From Xanthostigma xanthostigma (lineage: Eukaryota > Arthropoda > Insecta > Raphidioptera > Raphidiidae): a DNA stretch of 64,000 nucleotides. The notes under the pieces are model-generated. The model was given only the letters and a program-made list of their open reading frames with translations, did not search any database and had not been told where the DNA came from. Positions 21,961-34,356 of the stretch are shown here, piece after piece. Position numbers and translations under genes: made by a program. Position 1 is the stretch's first letter. Each line of letters opens with the position of its first letter. The stretch is taken from positions 47,854,192 to 47,918,191 of the forward strand of contig OY754464.1 in assembly GCA_963575645.1 (NCBI GenBank), read 5' to 3'.

Positions 21961-24752
21961 ATGGCGGTTACAAATATTTCCGACGCTGTTAAACCGATTA
22001 TTTATACATTAAAACTATTGTTAATGATGCCTTTAAAGCCAAAAGAATCACGTTTTAAAAGTGAAAACATAATTTCTTTCATATTAACCGTTCTGTACAT
22101 TATTGTTGTGCTAACAAATTTAATCATACATGATATCAACGGTTTTGTTTCAACTGAAAAAGAAAGTGATTTTTATCTCACAAAATTTTCATTCAAAATG
22201 AACGTGGGATTAATTCAGTTATATGCATTAATGATTGTTGTTAATATTTTAGTGACGTATTTAAACGGCAAAAAAATTCATGATTGCATAGCTCGTCTTG
22301 AACAAATCGACCGTCAGCTAGTTTTGTTGCAAAATAACAAAACAATATCGTATGAGATGGTATATCGATTCAATGTCGGTTTCATGATATTTTGGATAAT
22401 AGCTTTAATTTCAATGGCTTTTATAAATAATTCAAATATCGACATTAAATACTTAGTATATTTATGGTCGGATCTAATAATGCTTTTTGTATATATAGTT
22501 CCTTATATCGCACTATGGCAGTTTTCCGGTGGCATTTTATTAATTTATCAAAGATTCAAAATCATTAATTCAAATATTAAATCTATATGTCATTATCTGG
22601 AATGTTGCACTAACAATGACAAACGAAATTATCTTAGCAATTCATGGCCGAAAAATATCCCAAAAAACAAATTAAAAAGATTTTATAAGAGAGGTAAGAA
22701 ATATTTCAAATAGGTAGGTGATTATTAACTTTCCGCACATTTAATAAGAAAAATATATTTTAGAAATTGGAACACTGACACAAAAAATTCAGGATATCAG
22801 CGCAATTCACTTGGACTTAACAGATTCAGCTCAACTGCTGAACTCTTGTTATTCACCTCAAATTGTTTTAATAATGCTGTCTCAGTTCGGTTTTGCGTTG
22901 TGGAGCATCTTATATTTCTTCTTGATTTTTATTGGAATGCATCAAAAAACTGAAAATTATGTCGATATGAAATTTATGATAATATTTTACAACTTATTAC
23001 ATATTGCGTTAGACACTTTTTTGATCTTATCATCAGTTTTGACATCACAAGAGGTAAATTAAAGGACAGTAACGGACAAAGCAAATTTTGTGGAATCGGC
23101 CCGTCATTCTATATAAATGAAGATGTCGCGATTATTGTATTTTTGAAACAGGAGTTGATAGAAAACACATTGTTATTGTTTTGAATACATATTTGATGTG
23201 TTTGAACCTCTATAAATTTTCAGATAGTTTTATTAAAAAAAACAAAACTGTGTTTTAAATAGTTTTATTTTTGTTAAAAAATAAAGTTGAAATAAGTATT
23301 CCCTCAATAAATTACATTTAATTTTTTATTAGTTGTGTATTGTTTATTTATTTTCTAACACGAGATAATGGAAGTCTACTGAATTTGCATATGAATCTGA
23401 CGTCTATAACCGAATATAATACATGACACACAAATGAAACAGCCGTACATAAATGGAACTTTCAAATCTAAATTATTTTCAGGCTCATAAAACGGCAAAA
23501 TATGTTCATATTTTGATGACAAAAATTAAAGATGATTCATTATCTGCAAAGGTACAGTGTCAATCCACACTTCAACTGTTTTCAGTTCGTCAAATATAGT
23601 CTTTCTGTTTAAAGCTAATTAACCGCTTTTGATTTTCAGTTAAATATGTTTTCAATGCAACTGTTGCACACTCCTGTCAAGTTTAGTGGATGTGGTTTAT
23701 TTCCTCTGGATGGAAGTTTCGTCTGCCGAGTAAGTTTTGTTTTTACAAGCTTTTTTTAACGTGCCATATCTATCAGTCAATCAGTCTGTCGGTTTGTGTT
23801 AAAATTTACAATCAAAATTTAGACTAATTAAACTAGAGCTTTTAAATCTTGCACGCGTCTATAAGACCGATGACAATGCATAAATCCAATATGGCGGACG
23901 CCCCGAGATGGTGGATAACCTTATTCCCCACAACCCTCTAGACATGGGTATCCAAAGAGTTTGACGAGCTATGTGACATTAACTATTGTAAGCGACACAT
24001 ATCCGATCGATTTGAAATTTTGTACACGTATGTATTCCCGAAGACAATACATGATTCCATCGTTTTTAGAATTAAAATTTGTCTGTCCGACAAGAACTTT
24101 TGAACGATAACTCCGATCATAATGAAATTTGGACACAACATTCATCTCGGTAAACTAAGATGAATGTGCGTGCTCATGTTACCACCCCCACACTCATTCT
24201 TTTGCACCCGGGCGAAACCGGGATGGACCGCTAGTAATTTATAAAAATGTGGGTTGTGACTAAAAAACTAGCCACAGAGTTTACAACCCACTTTCTTATA
24301 ATTATGAACCTAAATTATTTAAAATTATATTTTTCCTTTTTAGTGCATTTCAATAAAAACTTGTCTTAAAAAGTTGTTTTTAATGATATTTTTGTTGATT
24401 TTTAATTAATCTCCGCCAACTGGGTGTGGTGATATTTTGAGACGTCTTGTATTTTGTGACTTTTGAAATGCAATACTCCGAGCACTTAACGCAGAGCTCT
24501 CTGAAATATCTGGTATAAGTCACATTACCATTGGCTATACAAATGAATTAATATAATTCATATAATATTTATTAGTGCGTCACGTAAGTGTAGGCAAATT
24601 AAAATAAAAATATATAATTTTTTAAAAATTTCTTATAGATGATCGCCGGCATAACCGCATACATAGTCATTACGATACAGTTTCAACTTGAAAAAAGTGC
24701 GTCGGAAACGGAAAAGAATTTAATGTTACGTAATGGTACAAATTCCATATAA
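21961..24752 (+). CDS. Gustatory receptor Gr-2 (7tm_7), 431 aa
   Basis: Exons 21961-22693, 22764-23053, 23483-23551, 23640-23729 and 24639-24752 are the same five lengths as in Gr-1 (733, 290, 69, 90, 114 nt), with the same phases. The first intron is 70 bp in both. The protein begins MAVTNISDAVKPIIYTLKLL; seven hydrophobic segments fall at the same places as in Gr-1, exon 4 encodes MQLLHTPVKFSGCGLFPL and exon 5 ITAYIVITIQF, the gustatory-receptor TM7 signature. An in-frame TTG precedes the ATG, but the ATG aligns with that of Gr-1. Intron 4 is lengthened by a Helitron. Clearly a tandem duplicate; the ligand is unknown. Confidence 0.93.
23790..24234 (+). mobile_element. Helitron, non-autonomous (3' end certain)
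   Basis: Ends GGATGGACCGCTAG followed by T, with CACCCGGGCGAAACCGGG just inside. The same 3' end occurs at 28862 and, inverted, at 36470. Lies in Gr-2 intron 4. The 5' limit is approximate. Confidence 0.6.
24469..24534 (+). other. Conserved coding-like block in Gr-2 intron 4
   Basis: Counterpart of 18615-18684. Reads QYSEHLTQSSLKYLV and then a stop. A splice acceptor directly in front is not obvious here, unlike in Gr-1. Confidence 0.4.
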
Positions 24753-24864
24753 AATAATGAATTAGCAATTTTATATTTTGTACTTACCTATATATGCACA
24801 ATTATATTTATATCATTTGTTTTCAATAACACAAAGCTTCTATTATTTTAATTTAATTTCATTA

Positions 24865-25065
24865 TCTATATATTATAAAGAGAGAGTGCAAATTTTGTGA
24901 GTTTGTGTGTATGCGGAGGGTAATCTCCGAAACTACTCATGCGATTTCAAAAATTTTACCACCATTATTGGGATGAACATAGGTGGAGACCGATTTTGCG
25001 ACGTAAGTCGACGAAAAAAACGGTGGCAATCTACAAATCCGTGCAAAGCCGGACCGGGCCACTAG
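24865..25065 (+). mobile_element. Helitron, 201 bp
   Basis: Starts TCTATATATTATAAAGAG and ends GGACCGGGCCACTAG before T, with the internal words GGTAATCTCCGAAACTACTC shared with 38758-38992. Complete non-autonomous copy just 3' of Gr-2. Confidence 0.75.
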
Positions 25066-25086
25066 TAATACATATAGTGGTGATAA

Positions 25087-25328
25087 AAGAATATTTTTTT
25101 CATACCGCGAAAAATGGGGCCATACCTCAATACAAAAAGAATTGAGATCTAAAAGGGTGCCAAGTTTTCACTTGGCAAGTTTTCGTGTTTTTTATTATGA
25201 TTTATACCTAAACTTCATGTTCATATGTGTAAAAACTTGCCAAGTGAAAACTCGGCACCCTTTTAGATCTCAATTCTTTTTGTATTGAGGTATGGCCCCA
25301 TTTTTCGCGGTATGAAAAAAATATTCTT
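25087..25328. repeat. Palindromic element, 242 bp
   Basis: Arms of about 85 bp (AAGAATATTTTTTTCATACC inward to CTTGGCAAGTTTT) are nearly perfect complements around a loop of about 50 bp. Confidence 0.8.
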
Positions 25329-26810
25329 AATATTGAACTTGGCTCCCTTTTTTCGCATTTATGGTTTTGATAGTATATCATTGATTTTTGTACAGAAATT
25401 ATTATTATTTATCATTCAAAAGTGATTTGTAAAACTAATACCTAATCTTTTCTCCTGTAGAGTTTTCTTTTTCGAAAGGCGTTACGCATTAATGAAAATC
25501 GATTGCTTGGAAAACATTTCAAATCTTAAAAAATCACTGTTTTTTGAATTTTGCCTTTATATACACACATTATTATCTAGCGGGACGCCAAATTTCAATT
25601 TTCTGGGTCATCTGGAAGTGGGTTAGGTTTTTGATCTATATGCCAGTGAGTCAGTCAGTGATAAAAATGCCGATTTGTAGACGTCAATATCTCAATAAAC
25701 GTTTGAGCTGTATTTAATAAATTTCGGGTTCTAGTTAATCTAAGGTGTCTTAATAAATATACCAAATTTCATGTGTTTATGTTAAATAGATTTTGAGTTA
25801 TTAAGGGGTTAAAAGTGGCTCCAAATGGTACGTGTAATATAACACACGGCTGTTGCTACCTTTTTCTTTGTTTTATTAAAGACCTGGAAAAATATTAGTT
25901 GAAAAATTGTGAAAATAATAACATGTTGTTAGGAATCCTTTCAAATTTCACGTAAATTAACACCTCTTGTGCCCAAATACCACTTTTATTTCCCAATTGT
26001 TGATTTATCAATTAACCTACACTCTACAGTAACTAAGAATTTCTCCCGAGAATTCCCGCTACTGAATTTCCCGGGAATTCCCGGAAAATTGCATCACCTT
26101 CAGTATCGGGAAATGAAACCCATTTCCCGGGAATTCTGGTACTACAAAAATTAAACTAATTTAAATGTTTTAACTATTTTTTCAAGCTGTAAATGCTGTA
26201 TGTAATCGTCGCCAGTGATTTTAAATATAACGTTTTATTTAAGTAAATAACACCCGTGTGACCGTACCTCAAAAATTCTTTCTTAAGTACGACTACGAGT
26301 TTAGAATTTTTGTGAATTTTTCAAAACCAGACTAAATAGGTACAATTAATAAATTTGAATTTAAGGTTCCTTTTTGATGACAAGAGTGATTATTTTTTGT
26401 TAAAATTGAGTTAAGATAATACTTAATTTGTTGAGTATCAGAGTTTATTATCGAGACTGATTGCAAATATTTAAAGTTTATTGAATTAGGTAGGGTAATT
26501 CAGTGATTTATATATTGTGATCAAACTTCCTCTAACATTTTATTTCATGCACAACAAGCATTTAACGCATTTTTCTCTAGTACCGAAAGTATCGAATTTC
26601 TCGGTATTTCTCGGTACTAGATCTCCCTCAAGTACCGGGAGAAACAAATTCGATTTCAGTACCGATACTGCAAACCCCAAACGTAACCGATGGACAATCG
26701 TTGTTTGAAATTCTATAAATACTATTTAAGGTAACAGAAATCACTGTATGCGAGAGTCGATTTTTAATACAGACATATTAAAAGTCGAATCATTACACAT
26801 GCGAGATGTA
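25329..26810. other. No gene recognised
   Basis: AT-rich intergenic DNA. Two short stretches repeat CCCGGGAATTC (26040-26140) and TCGGTATTTCTCGGTAC / TACCGGGAGAAAC (26575-26645) words and look like decayed MITEs. Confidence 0.4.
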
Positions 26811-27379
26811 GTGCCCCCGCGCACTAGGCAGCCTGGCTGCGGCAACCAGTCAAACATATGGCGGTGTATGGGAGCCCGCGCACTTAGGCAGCCACGAACT
26901 TCCGGCTGCGGCAGCCATAAAGCGCGCCTGATTACATGGCCGCCCATTGGCTGCGCGCAGCCAGAGCTAGTGTAGGCGAATGTATGTGGCTGCCGTCAGT
27001 CACCGCGCACTTTTCGACGGCCAGACCAATTTTTCTTCTGGAGTTATACAAGTTCGCATAGGAGTATCAGTGCCCTTGATTGAATTTCTTATATTTTCCA
27101 AACGATTGCACATTCTCGTGTAGTTAAAAAACCGGTCTGGGTATTTACGAACATCTTTAAAATAGGAATGAAACAAGCCTTTTGATTGCCGTTCTAAAAA
27201 AGAAGATAAATCCAATGTCTTTTCTTAGCTTTGCGTTTTTTACGAGATACGCACAAAATTACAAGTTCTTCCACGTTCATATCGCTCGTCCGTTGGCTGT
27301 TAATTAAAAGTGGTTGCTCTGCAAATATTTCGGCCGCCGCAGCCTGGCTGCGCAGCCAGGCTGCCTAGTGCGCGGGGGC
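26811..27379. mobile_element. Non-autonomous Harbinger-like element, 569 bp
   Basis: GC-rich inverted ends GCCCCCGCGCACTAGGCAGC match the inverse at the right edge; GGCTGCG/CGCAGCC words are repeated within. It keeps a Harbinger transposase fragment on the minus strand. Confidence 0.7.
27000..27215 (-). pseudogene. Harbinger transposase N-terminal fragment
   Basis: Contains ERQSKGLFHSYFKDVRKYPD, RLENIRNSIKGTDTPM and RTCITPEEKL, the region ahead of the DDE domain in PIF/Harbinger transposases. Truncated after EEKL, as in the relic at 6554-6838. Confidence 0.7.
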
Positions 27380-27753
27380 CTGTATATATACAAATTTTTT
27401 ATTTTTTTATTTAAACTGTCGCCAAATAACTGTGACAGTCCCCGTGTGACTGTCGTATCATGACTGTCTGTTGAGTGTTGACGAATGCCTGGATCGTGAG
27501 CTATCTCCTGGTTTTTATAGGCGCTGGATCGTTCTTTCCTTTGTTGCTTTCATTGATGTCTGGAATTTGGCAACAAAGCGTTTTTTTACCTACGCTTATT
27601 GTTAGAACAACAATCAAGCCGATTGTTGTCTCCTACGACAATATGTGAGTCATTGTTGGAATGACGAACTGATTGTCGTCTCATGAAATTCTTTGTTGTC
27701 CCAAAGGCGAGATTGTAACAATATCACGTTACGACCAATAGGAACGGAGCATC

Positions 27754-27903
<150 letters not shown>

Positions 27904-28189
27904 CTTTATTAGTACATATTATGTAACTTAAAATTTGCCCGTCCGACAAAAACTTTTGAATGGTAATAGTTTAAGCTCCCATGACAGAAAAAGTTACCCC
28001 AAAGAACACCTCAAAATTATAAAGTGAAAATGGCTGAAAAACATGTCAGAAACATGTTACGCCCGCCAGACTAGTAAAAATTTGTTAATTGTTATTTTTT
28101 AATTTTTGAATTTAAAAAAAAACATGATTTTACTTTCCAAAACACCTGCTTGAAATTTATAACATTTGTAGTAAATAATGTACCATTTT

Positions 28190-28410
28190 TGAAAAAATTG
28201 GTCTGTCTGACAATTTTTGTTAATAAATTTGTCAGACTTCATTTGTTATAAATTATTTTTTTTTTATGAAAATACATTTCATAACACCTCCTTGATTTTT
28301 TTTTAAATAAAGTTTAAGATCTCTTCTATCTAATACAACTGGTCTGGCTGACAATTTTTGTTAATAAATTGGTCAGACTTCATTTGTTATAAACTTTTTT
28401 TTTATGAAGT
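28190..28410 (+). repeat. Imperfect direct duplication
   Basis: GACAATTTTTGTTAATAAAT followed by GTCAGACTTCATTTGTTATA occurs at about 28207 and again at about 28350. Non-coding. Confidence 0.6.
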
Positions 28411-28647
28411 CTGTCATAGTAAAATACATTTTTTCGCTGACAGACCAATTTTTATGCATAAAATAGATGTCAAACCTTCTTTCAGAAAAAAATTAAGGTG
28501 GTGTTTTGACACGGCCCTTGTAAAAGCTGATTTGTTTAAGAAAAAACACTGTCACGGCGCTTAAAAATTGAATCTGGCATGGTAAAAAACAATATTTTGA
28601 TGAAAAATGTATTAAAGTATATAAAAGGAATCTACCGTTTTAATTTA

Positions 28648-28777
28648 GAATAAAAAAATTTTTTTTTCTAGTTAGCAACGATTATACCTACCATATTTTT
28701 TCATTAAAAAATGTGGTCACATTTAATGAAAAAATATGGTATAATCGTTTCAAACTAGAAAAAAAAATGTTTATTCT
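28648..28777. repeat. Palindromic MITE, 130 bp
   Basis: Arms of about 55 bp around AGAATAAA...CTAG and CCATATTTTTTCATTAAA pair with the right half. Confidence 0.75.
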
Positions 28778-28779
28778 AA

Positions 28780-28862
28780 ATAAACGAAGACGAACGTGCG
28801 TACTCATGCTCCCCCCCCCATTCGTTCTTTTGCACCTGGGTGAAACCGGGCGGGACCGCTAG
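28780..28862 (+). mobile_element. Helitron 3' end
   Basis: GGTGAAACCGGGCGGGACCG and CTAG, followed by T; same family as the element ending at 24234. 5' part unclear. Confidence 0.6.
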
Positions 28863-29091
28863 TATGGAATAACCAGAGATAACGGACATACATAATATGG
28901 TGGTAGTGCCGGGTACATAATGGTTGAAAAAAAAAAGGATATCAAAAATTTTATCAGTTTACACTTATCATAAAATGTCGTTAAACATGGTTAAAATATA
29001 TTTGCATAAAATGATTAACAAAATCGTACTCTCGTATTAACTAATAATATTTATTCTCGCGGTTTAAATCTGTTTCAATGATAATCACACC

Positions 29092-29821
29092 ATGTCAAAA
29101 CTGACTGATGCTATAAAACCAGCAATTTATTACGGCAAATTAATTTATGCCCTTCCGTATGGTTTGAACACATCGGTTTCTAAGTTCGAAATTTGTTTGT
29201 ATTTGTTAATCGTTTATTTACTTTGTTTCTCAACATTGATCAATTGTTGTTTACATATGATGGACGGCTTTATCAAAATTGAAAATATGAAACTTATATT
29301 TCCAACTAAGATTATATTTGCGATAAATTCAGTGTTGTGGTTTTTTTACATTGCAACAACGTTTATAAATATTACAGTTACGCATTGTTTTAAGAACAAA
29401 AAACTGGAGAAATTTTTAAATGAAATTGAACAAGTTGACAATCAACTTCAAGGTATTTCAGTGAATGTATCTTATCGCACAATATTTCGATGTTGTATAG
29501 CGTTTATTTGTTTACTAGTTGTATTGAAATGTATTTCTGTATTTGTTATTATTACAATATTAGTTCGTGAATATTTCAATAATCGTTTTTTTTCTGATTA
29601 TATTGTACCATTCATGAATATATCTCAGTTATTTGTGTATTTTTTCTTTTCAATGGGCGTGTTATTGATTTATCAAAGGTTGAAATTGATTAACAATTTT
29701 CTTTGTTACAATATACACAAAAAAAACGGTTTTGCTGATTATAGTGAAAAATCTGAAAATATTGACTCTTCTAAAGATGAAAATTATGGAACGGAAAAAA
29801 AACCACGTTACAATGAAACGG
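29092..29821 (+). CDS. Gustatory receptor alternative first exon (Gr-3 N-terminus)
   Basis: One 730-bp exon (243 codons plus one base) beginning MSKLTDAIKPAIYYGKLIYA and ending at a good donor, G/GTGAGT, in phase 1. It has four hydrophobic segments near residues 37-58, 80-105, 140-165 and 185-210 and the GVLLIYQRLKLINN motif that aligns with GILLIYQRFKIINS of Gr-1 and Gr-2. No exon 2-5 of its own is visible before the next first exon at 34357. The donor is in phase with the acceptor at 35356, so it probably splices to the shared exons at 35356-47889, giving a 410-aa receptor. Alternatively it is a receptor gene that has lost its 3' exons. Confidence 0.8.
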
Positions 29822-29895
29822 GTGAGTATTTTACTTAAACAAATACACTATTTTTTATATTGTTATAAAATGTTTACGATATTTAATGCAACAAA

Positions 29896-31583
29896 GCCGG
29901 GTCTCCAGCGCGTGTTTGCTTTACACAATCAACAAAAACTTGCTAAACAATCAACAAAAACCTCGACACAAAACTTTGTTTCCACACAAAGGCTATAGCG
30001 GAATAAGCATGGGTAAGGTGCCCCCGCACGGATTGGGTTAGTTTTTTTTCATTTATAGCAATTGACAAATGATTAAGATTTAGAAAACTTCAGCCCTAAA
30101 AAATCAACCCCTGGGGAGTGAGAATTAATTTTCGAAAAATCATAAAAAAATCATAACTTTTGAATAGCTGAACTGATTTGGATAAAAATTGAATCTGATT
30201 TAGATATTACTACAGCGCATCTTCAGAAAAATTATCAGCTCGAAATAAAATATAACCTTAAAAAAATATATTTAAGTTTTTAGTTTTTTTTAGTGTCCGA
30301 CCGAAACTAGTTTTACGTCCGAAACCGAAACGTTTTTTTTTAGCATCATATTTTTTTTCGTAATTTAAAAACATTGAATGACTAATAGCAGTTACTTTTT
30401 TTTTCAAATCATTCGTTGTTTCAGTTCTGTTCTTTAGACCTGAAGCGAATAAGAATAGATTAATCACTAGTATCAGAAAGAAGTAATAAGAAAGTTTTTG
30501 TACATAACGTTATCAGTGCATGCATGTTAAAAAGAAGCTTAAAAAATAGAATATGAAACTTTGTTATTTTCTGATACTAGTGATTATTCTATTCTTATTC
30601 CCTTCAGGTCTAAAGAACAGAAATGAAACAACGAATTAATTGAAAGAAAAAAAAGTAAAAGAGGCGAGTTAACTGCTAGTCAAATAAAAATAATATTTTC
30701 AAACATTTTTATTTTTTTGACCATGACGCACCCGGAAACTCGTTATGAAAAAATTAGGTATATGTTATGTCGAATAATTTCAGAAATTTTTACAAGAATT
30801 TTGGTGATTGTACCAAAATCGCAAATAATAAAAAAAAATTAAAAACTTAAATATATTTCTTTAAGGTTATATTTTTTTTCGAGCTGATAATTTTTCTGAA
30901 GATGCGCTGTAGTAATATATAAATCATATTCAATTTTCATCTAAATCAGTTCAGCTATTCAAAAGTTATGACTTTTTTATGATTTTTCGAAAATTAATTC
31001 TCATTCCCCAGGGGTTGATTTTTTAGGGCTGAAATTTTCCCAATCTTAATCATTTATCAATCGCTATAAATGAAAAAAAACTAACCCAATCCGTGCGGCG
31101 GCACCTTACTCATGCTTATTCCGCTATGGCCTTTTTGTGTATCGAAAAAAAGTTTTTGCTTTCCATGCCCGACGGATAACATCTAAATATTTACCCCCGC
31201 GCGGGGAGAGGGGCACGTTATACTTTTTTGCACGTCCTATGTTATGTATGCAAGAAATTGTTCGAAATCTGATTCGGAACAACGAAAGAGTTTCTTATGC
31301 CAAACCGATCTTCTACTAGTAATTCTTATAATAAATGTTAATAACTTGGATGCTGTAAGTTATAGTCTCGTATGAGACCTTTTTTTTTTCTTCTCGTTAA
31401 GTCAACAAATTAATAAAATTGATCGTTCGAACTCATTATTGACAGAAATGTTTATGAAACATTTTAAAAACTAAACTGCTGTAGACGGCGTGTGTAGAAA
31501 AACATGTTTTCAAAACAATGTTTTGTGTAGAGGTTTTTGTTGAATATTTCCAAATTCCAAAAAACTTTCGCTGGAGACCCGGT
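29896..31583. mobile_element. TIR element hosting a foldback insertion
   Basis: Ends GCCGGGTCTCCAGCG and its inverse at about 31569-31583, with further weaker pairing inside (CAACAAAAACCTC-type words). The foldback at 29988-31134 makes up most of it. In the first intron of the Gr-3 transcript. Confidence 0.6.
29988..31134. mobile_element. Foldback element, 1.15 kb
   Basis: Outer arms ATAGCGGAATAAGCATG and GTAAGGTGCC pair with the right end; long arms (for example AAATCAACCCCTGGGGA) are maintained to about 30300 and 30840. A second hairpin around CTGATACTAGTGATTATTCT lies in the centre. Confidence 0.8.
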
Positions 31584-32574
31584 ATAATTGTGTAGGTTTT
31601 GAATTTGTAGATTTTAGTGCCTTGATTGAAATAAAAAAAAAATCAAAATATGATTGAAATTGCCGGGGTCGCCACATTGACAAACTGATGTAAAAAGATC
31701 TGGCTTCGGGTGTCATACGACCAAAAAAGTTTTTATGAAAATAAATTACAATTAAATTTGCTACACAATATGTCTTCTACATTTTTTCTCTAAACTGAAT
31801 AGTTTCGGTGCTGCAGCTGAGCGAAGTCAAGTATTTTTGAGAAAATAATGATTTTCTGCAATTTGTCAATAAGTATTCAATTTTGACCAAATTTTGTATG
31901 GTATAGGGTACTTTTTATTCGACTGAATCTACAGTAGAATTCATATATATTCAGCATGTCGGGACTAATAGACTAGGTACTGAATTTTCAACTTCTTCTT
32001 TATCTTTATTTCGTGGCAGGAAAAAAAAACTTTTATTCATATGAGGTTAAACGTTGTCAAACGTGTTTTCCCATTGGGGAATATTTCGTATCTATGTATA
32101 TATTGGCGTGTTAATGCAAATATTATGTAACTTAAAGTATGTCAACAGTTGAGTTAATGTATAATATTATATTGATTACGGTAATACGGGGGAAAAGGCA
32201 CTTATGTAATTGTTAAAATATTACGTATATATTTACCATAGATATATATATCTATGATATTTACCTACTTTTAGTTGACCTTGAATTATACACCCTGCAT
32301 TATTTACTATAATTTGTAATTGACGTAGCGTGGATCCAACCGATTTGAAAATTATCGACATAATTTTATGCAAAATGTTGACGGATTGGTACCATATAAT
32401 TTTCTCAAAAATCGGTTCAATCGTTTTTATCTGACTTTAAAAAAGAAGTTTTTTTATAATATGTGTTACATCAATTAATCTCCAGCAGTTAAATACGTGC
32501 AAGCTACGTATTGCAAAGCCACTTAAAAGTAAATAAAAAAAATTAACATCTTTCATAAAAGGCCACTAAAAAGC
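31584..32574. other. Intronic, no gene recognised
   Basis: AT-rich sequence without paired repeats that I can define. Confidence 0.4.
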
Positions 32575-33432
32575 ATAATACAGGTGAATCATTTTAATCT
32601 TCAGACGAGATTATCTTTTCAGGGTAGGGTAAAATCGAAAAATGGTTCAGGGAAAAGTTGATTGGTTCGAAGGGGGACATCGGATGCCATGGTCATTTTT
32701 GACCTTGAGTCGACGATTCAAGGACATTCAGGGTCAATTTTTTTTTAATGAGAACTTATTATTCACTTCAGAATTCGATTGGCCGTGAATAAAACACGAA
32801 ACTTTTGTTCCAAACATTTTTCACCAAGCCCCGTATTTTCTGGGATATCCACGGTTCAAAATTTTAATTTCCAAATTTTTTATGATTTTTTACTGCCGAA
32901 TAGTAGACTTTTTTGAAAAATAGCAAGAAATAAAAAGTTTTTACAATTATTCAAGGAATCAATTCTAATTTTTTTAAAAAAATTTTGCACACTTTCTGTT
33001 ATTTTGGTGTTTCAGTCGTTAGAATAAATAACAGAAAGTGATTTTTTTTAAATTGTAGTTGATTCCTTGAAAAGTTCTAAAAACTTTTTGTCTCTTGCGA
33101 TTTTTCAAAAAAACCTACGATTTGGCAGTAAAGAAACCATAAAAATTTTTAAATTCAACTTTTGGACCGTGGGTATCTTGGAAAATATGGGGTTTCGTGA
33201 AAAATGTTTGGGACAAAAGTTTCATGTTTTTTCACGGCTAATCGAATTCTGAAGTGAAAAATGAGGGTTCCCATTAAAAAAAATTGACCCTGAATGACCT
33301 TGAACCGTCGACCCAAGATCAAAAGTGACCATGGCATCCGAACCAATCAACTTTGCCCTGAACCATTTTTCGATTTTACCCTACCCTGAGAAGATAATCT
33401 CATCCGAAGTTTATATTACTCATTCTGTATAA
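32575..33432. mobile_element. Foldback element, about 860 bp
   Basis: Arms GAGATTATCTTYTCAGGGTA, AAATCGAAAAATGGTTCAG and ACCATGGCATCCGA pair across the whole length, with a central hairpin around AACAGAAAGTG. Arm identity is roughly 85-90%. Confidence 0.8.
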
Positions 33433-33494
33433 TAAAGTTTTGAGGTCGGAGCTATAATGAAGAACCTACATAGTTACATAAAAAAATTGGAACT

Positions 33495-33662
33495 CCTTCG
33501 AAAAGAGGTCACTAAAAAGCGTAAAATAATAAAGTTTTGAGGTCAGGACCAATTTAATATCCGTAGGTATATATGTATAACACGTAATAGTAATTAATAG
33601 GCGCCGACCTCAAAATTGTGTTATTTTACGCTTTTTAGTAACCCCTTTTTGAAGGAGGGACG
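33495..33662. mobile_element. Small inverted-repeat element, 168 bp
   Basis: ACTAAAAAGCGTAAAATAA with GTTTTGAGGTC pairs with the right half. A direct copy of the word CACTAAAAAGC at 32563 shows relation to the edge of the neighbouring foldback element. Confidence 0.65.
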
Positions 33663-34356
33663 AGGGTCAAAAATTTTAAAAGTTTTTAGTTTAAATTTAT
33701 GCATAAGTAAGGTAAAGTTTTGAAGTCGGTTTTCGTTATTTTGTAAAAATATAATTTTTTTCTAAAATAGTTACTGAACCGATTTTGCTAAAATTTATAT
33801 GGGACCAACTTTAAGACATTTTTTAGTGTCTAATGAAACCGAAGAGCACCATTCAAGCCAATAACTATAACTTTTGCAATATTTTCTTAAATTGATTAAT
33901 AAGAATATATAATGTAGTTTAAGCCTTAAGGGCTTAAGATACCAATATTCTTTAGGGCATCTTATTGGACTATAAAAAAGAACAAAAAAAAAACAAATGG
34001 GTGCATATATACCTACCTTTACTCACCGGTTGATGTAAACCGTCTATATGTGATCCGAAGCGCCTAGCTTACTGTACCTACCAAGTGCAAATGCGACTAA
34101 AAAAGTTTCACTTAAAAAAAGCCAGAATAAAAATTATGTTTTCGTAGTCATTGCTGTAAAAAAGAATAGCCGTCAGTCCGGATCTGCTTAAATGACACCC
34201 TTTACATCTTTTGCAGTATCTTTTTATATATTATCTATTTACACATATGTTTTCCCCTTTTTGAGTTAATCATTTTTTATCGAAAAATGTGAAAAATACA
34301 ATAAATGTTACTAAGTGTAGTTTATAAGGCAAATTTAACATATTTTTTTTTATAAA
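33663..34356. promoter_or_regulatory. Upstream region of Gr-4 first exon
   Basis: No gene. AT-rich; presumed to hold the promoter of the exon starting at 34357. Confidence 0.3.

Noticed and set aside
29822-34356. Separate exons 2-5 for the receptor unit at 29092
   Set aside because: No segment resembles the conserved exon 2, 3, 4 or 5 sequences; the space is filled by foldback elements.
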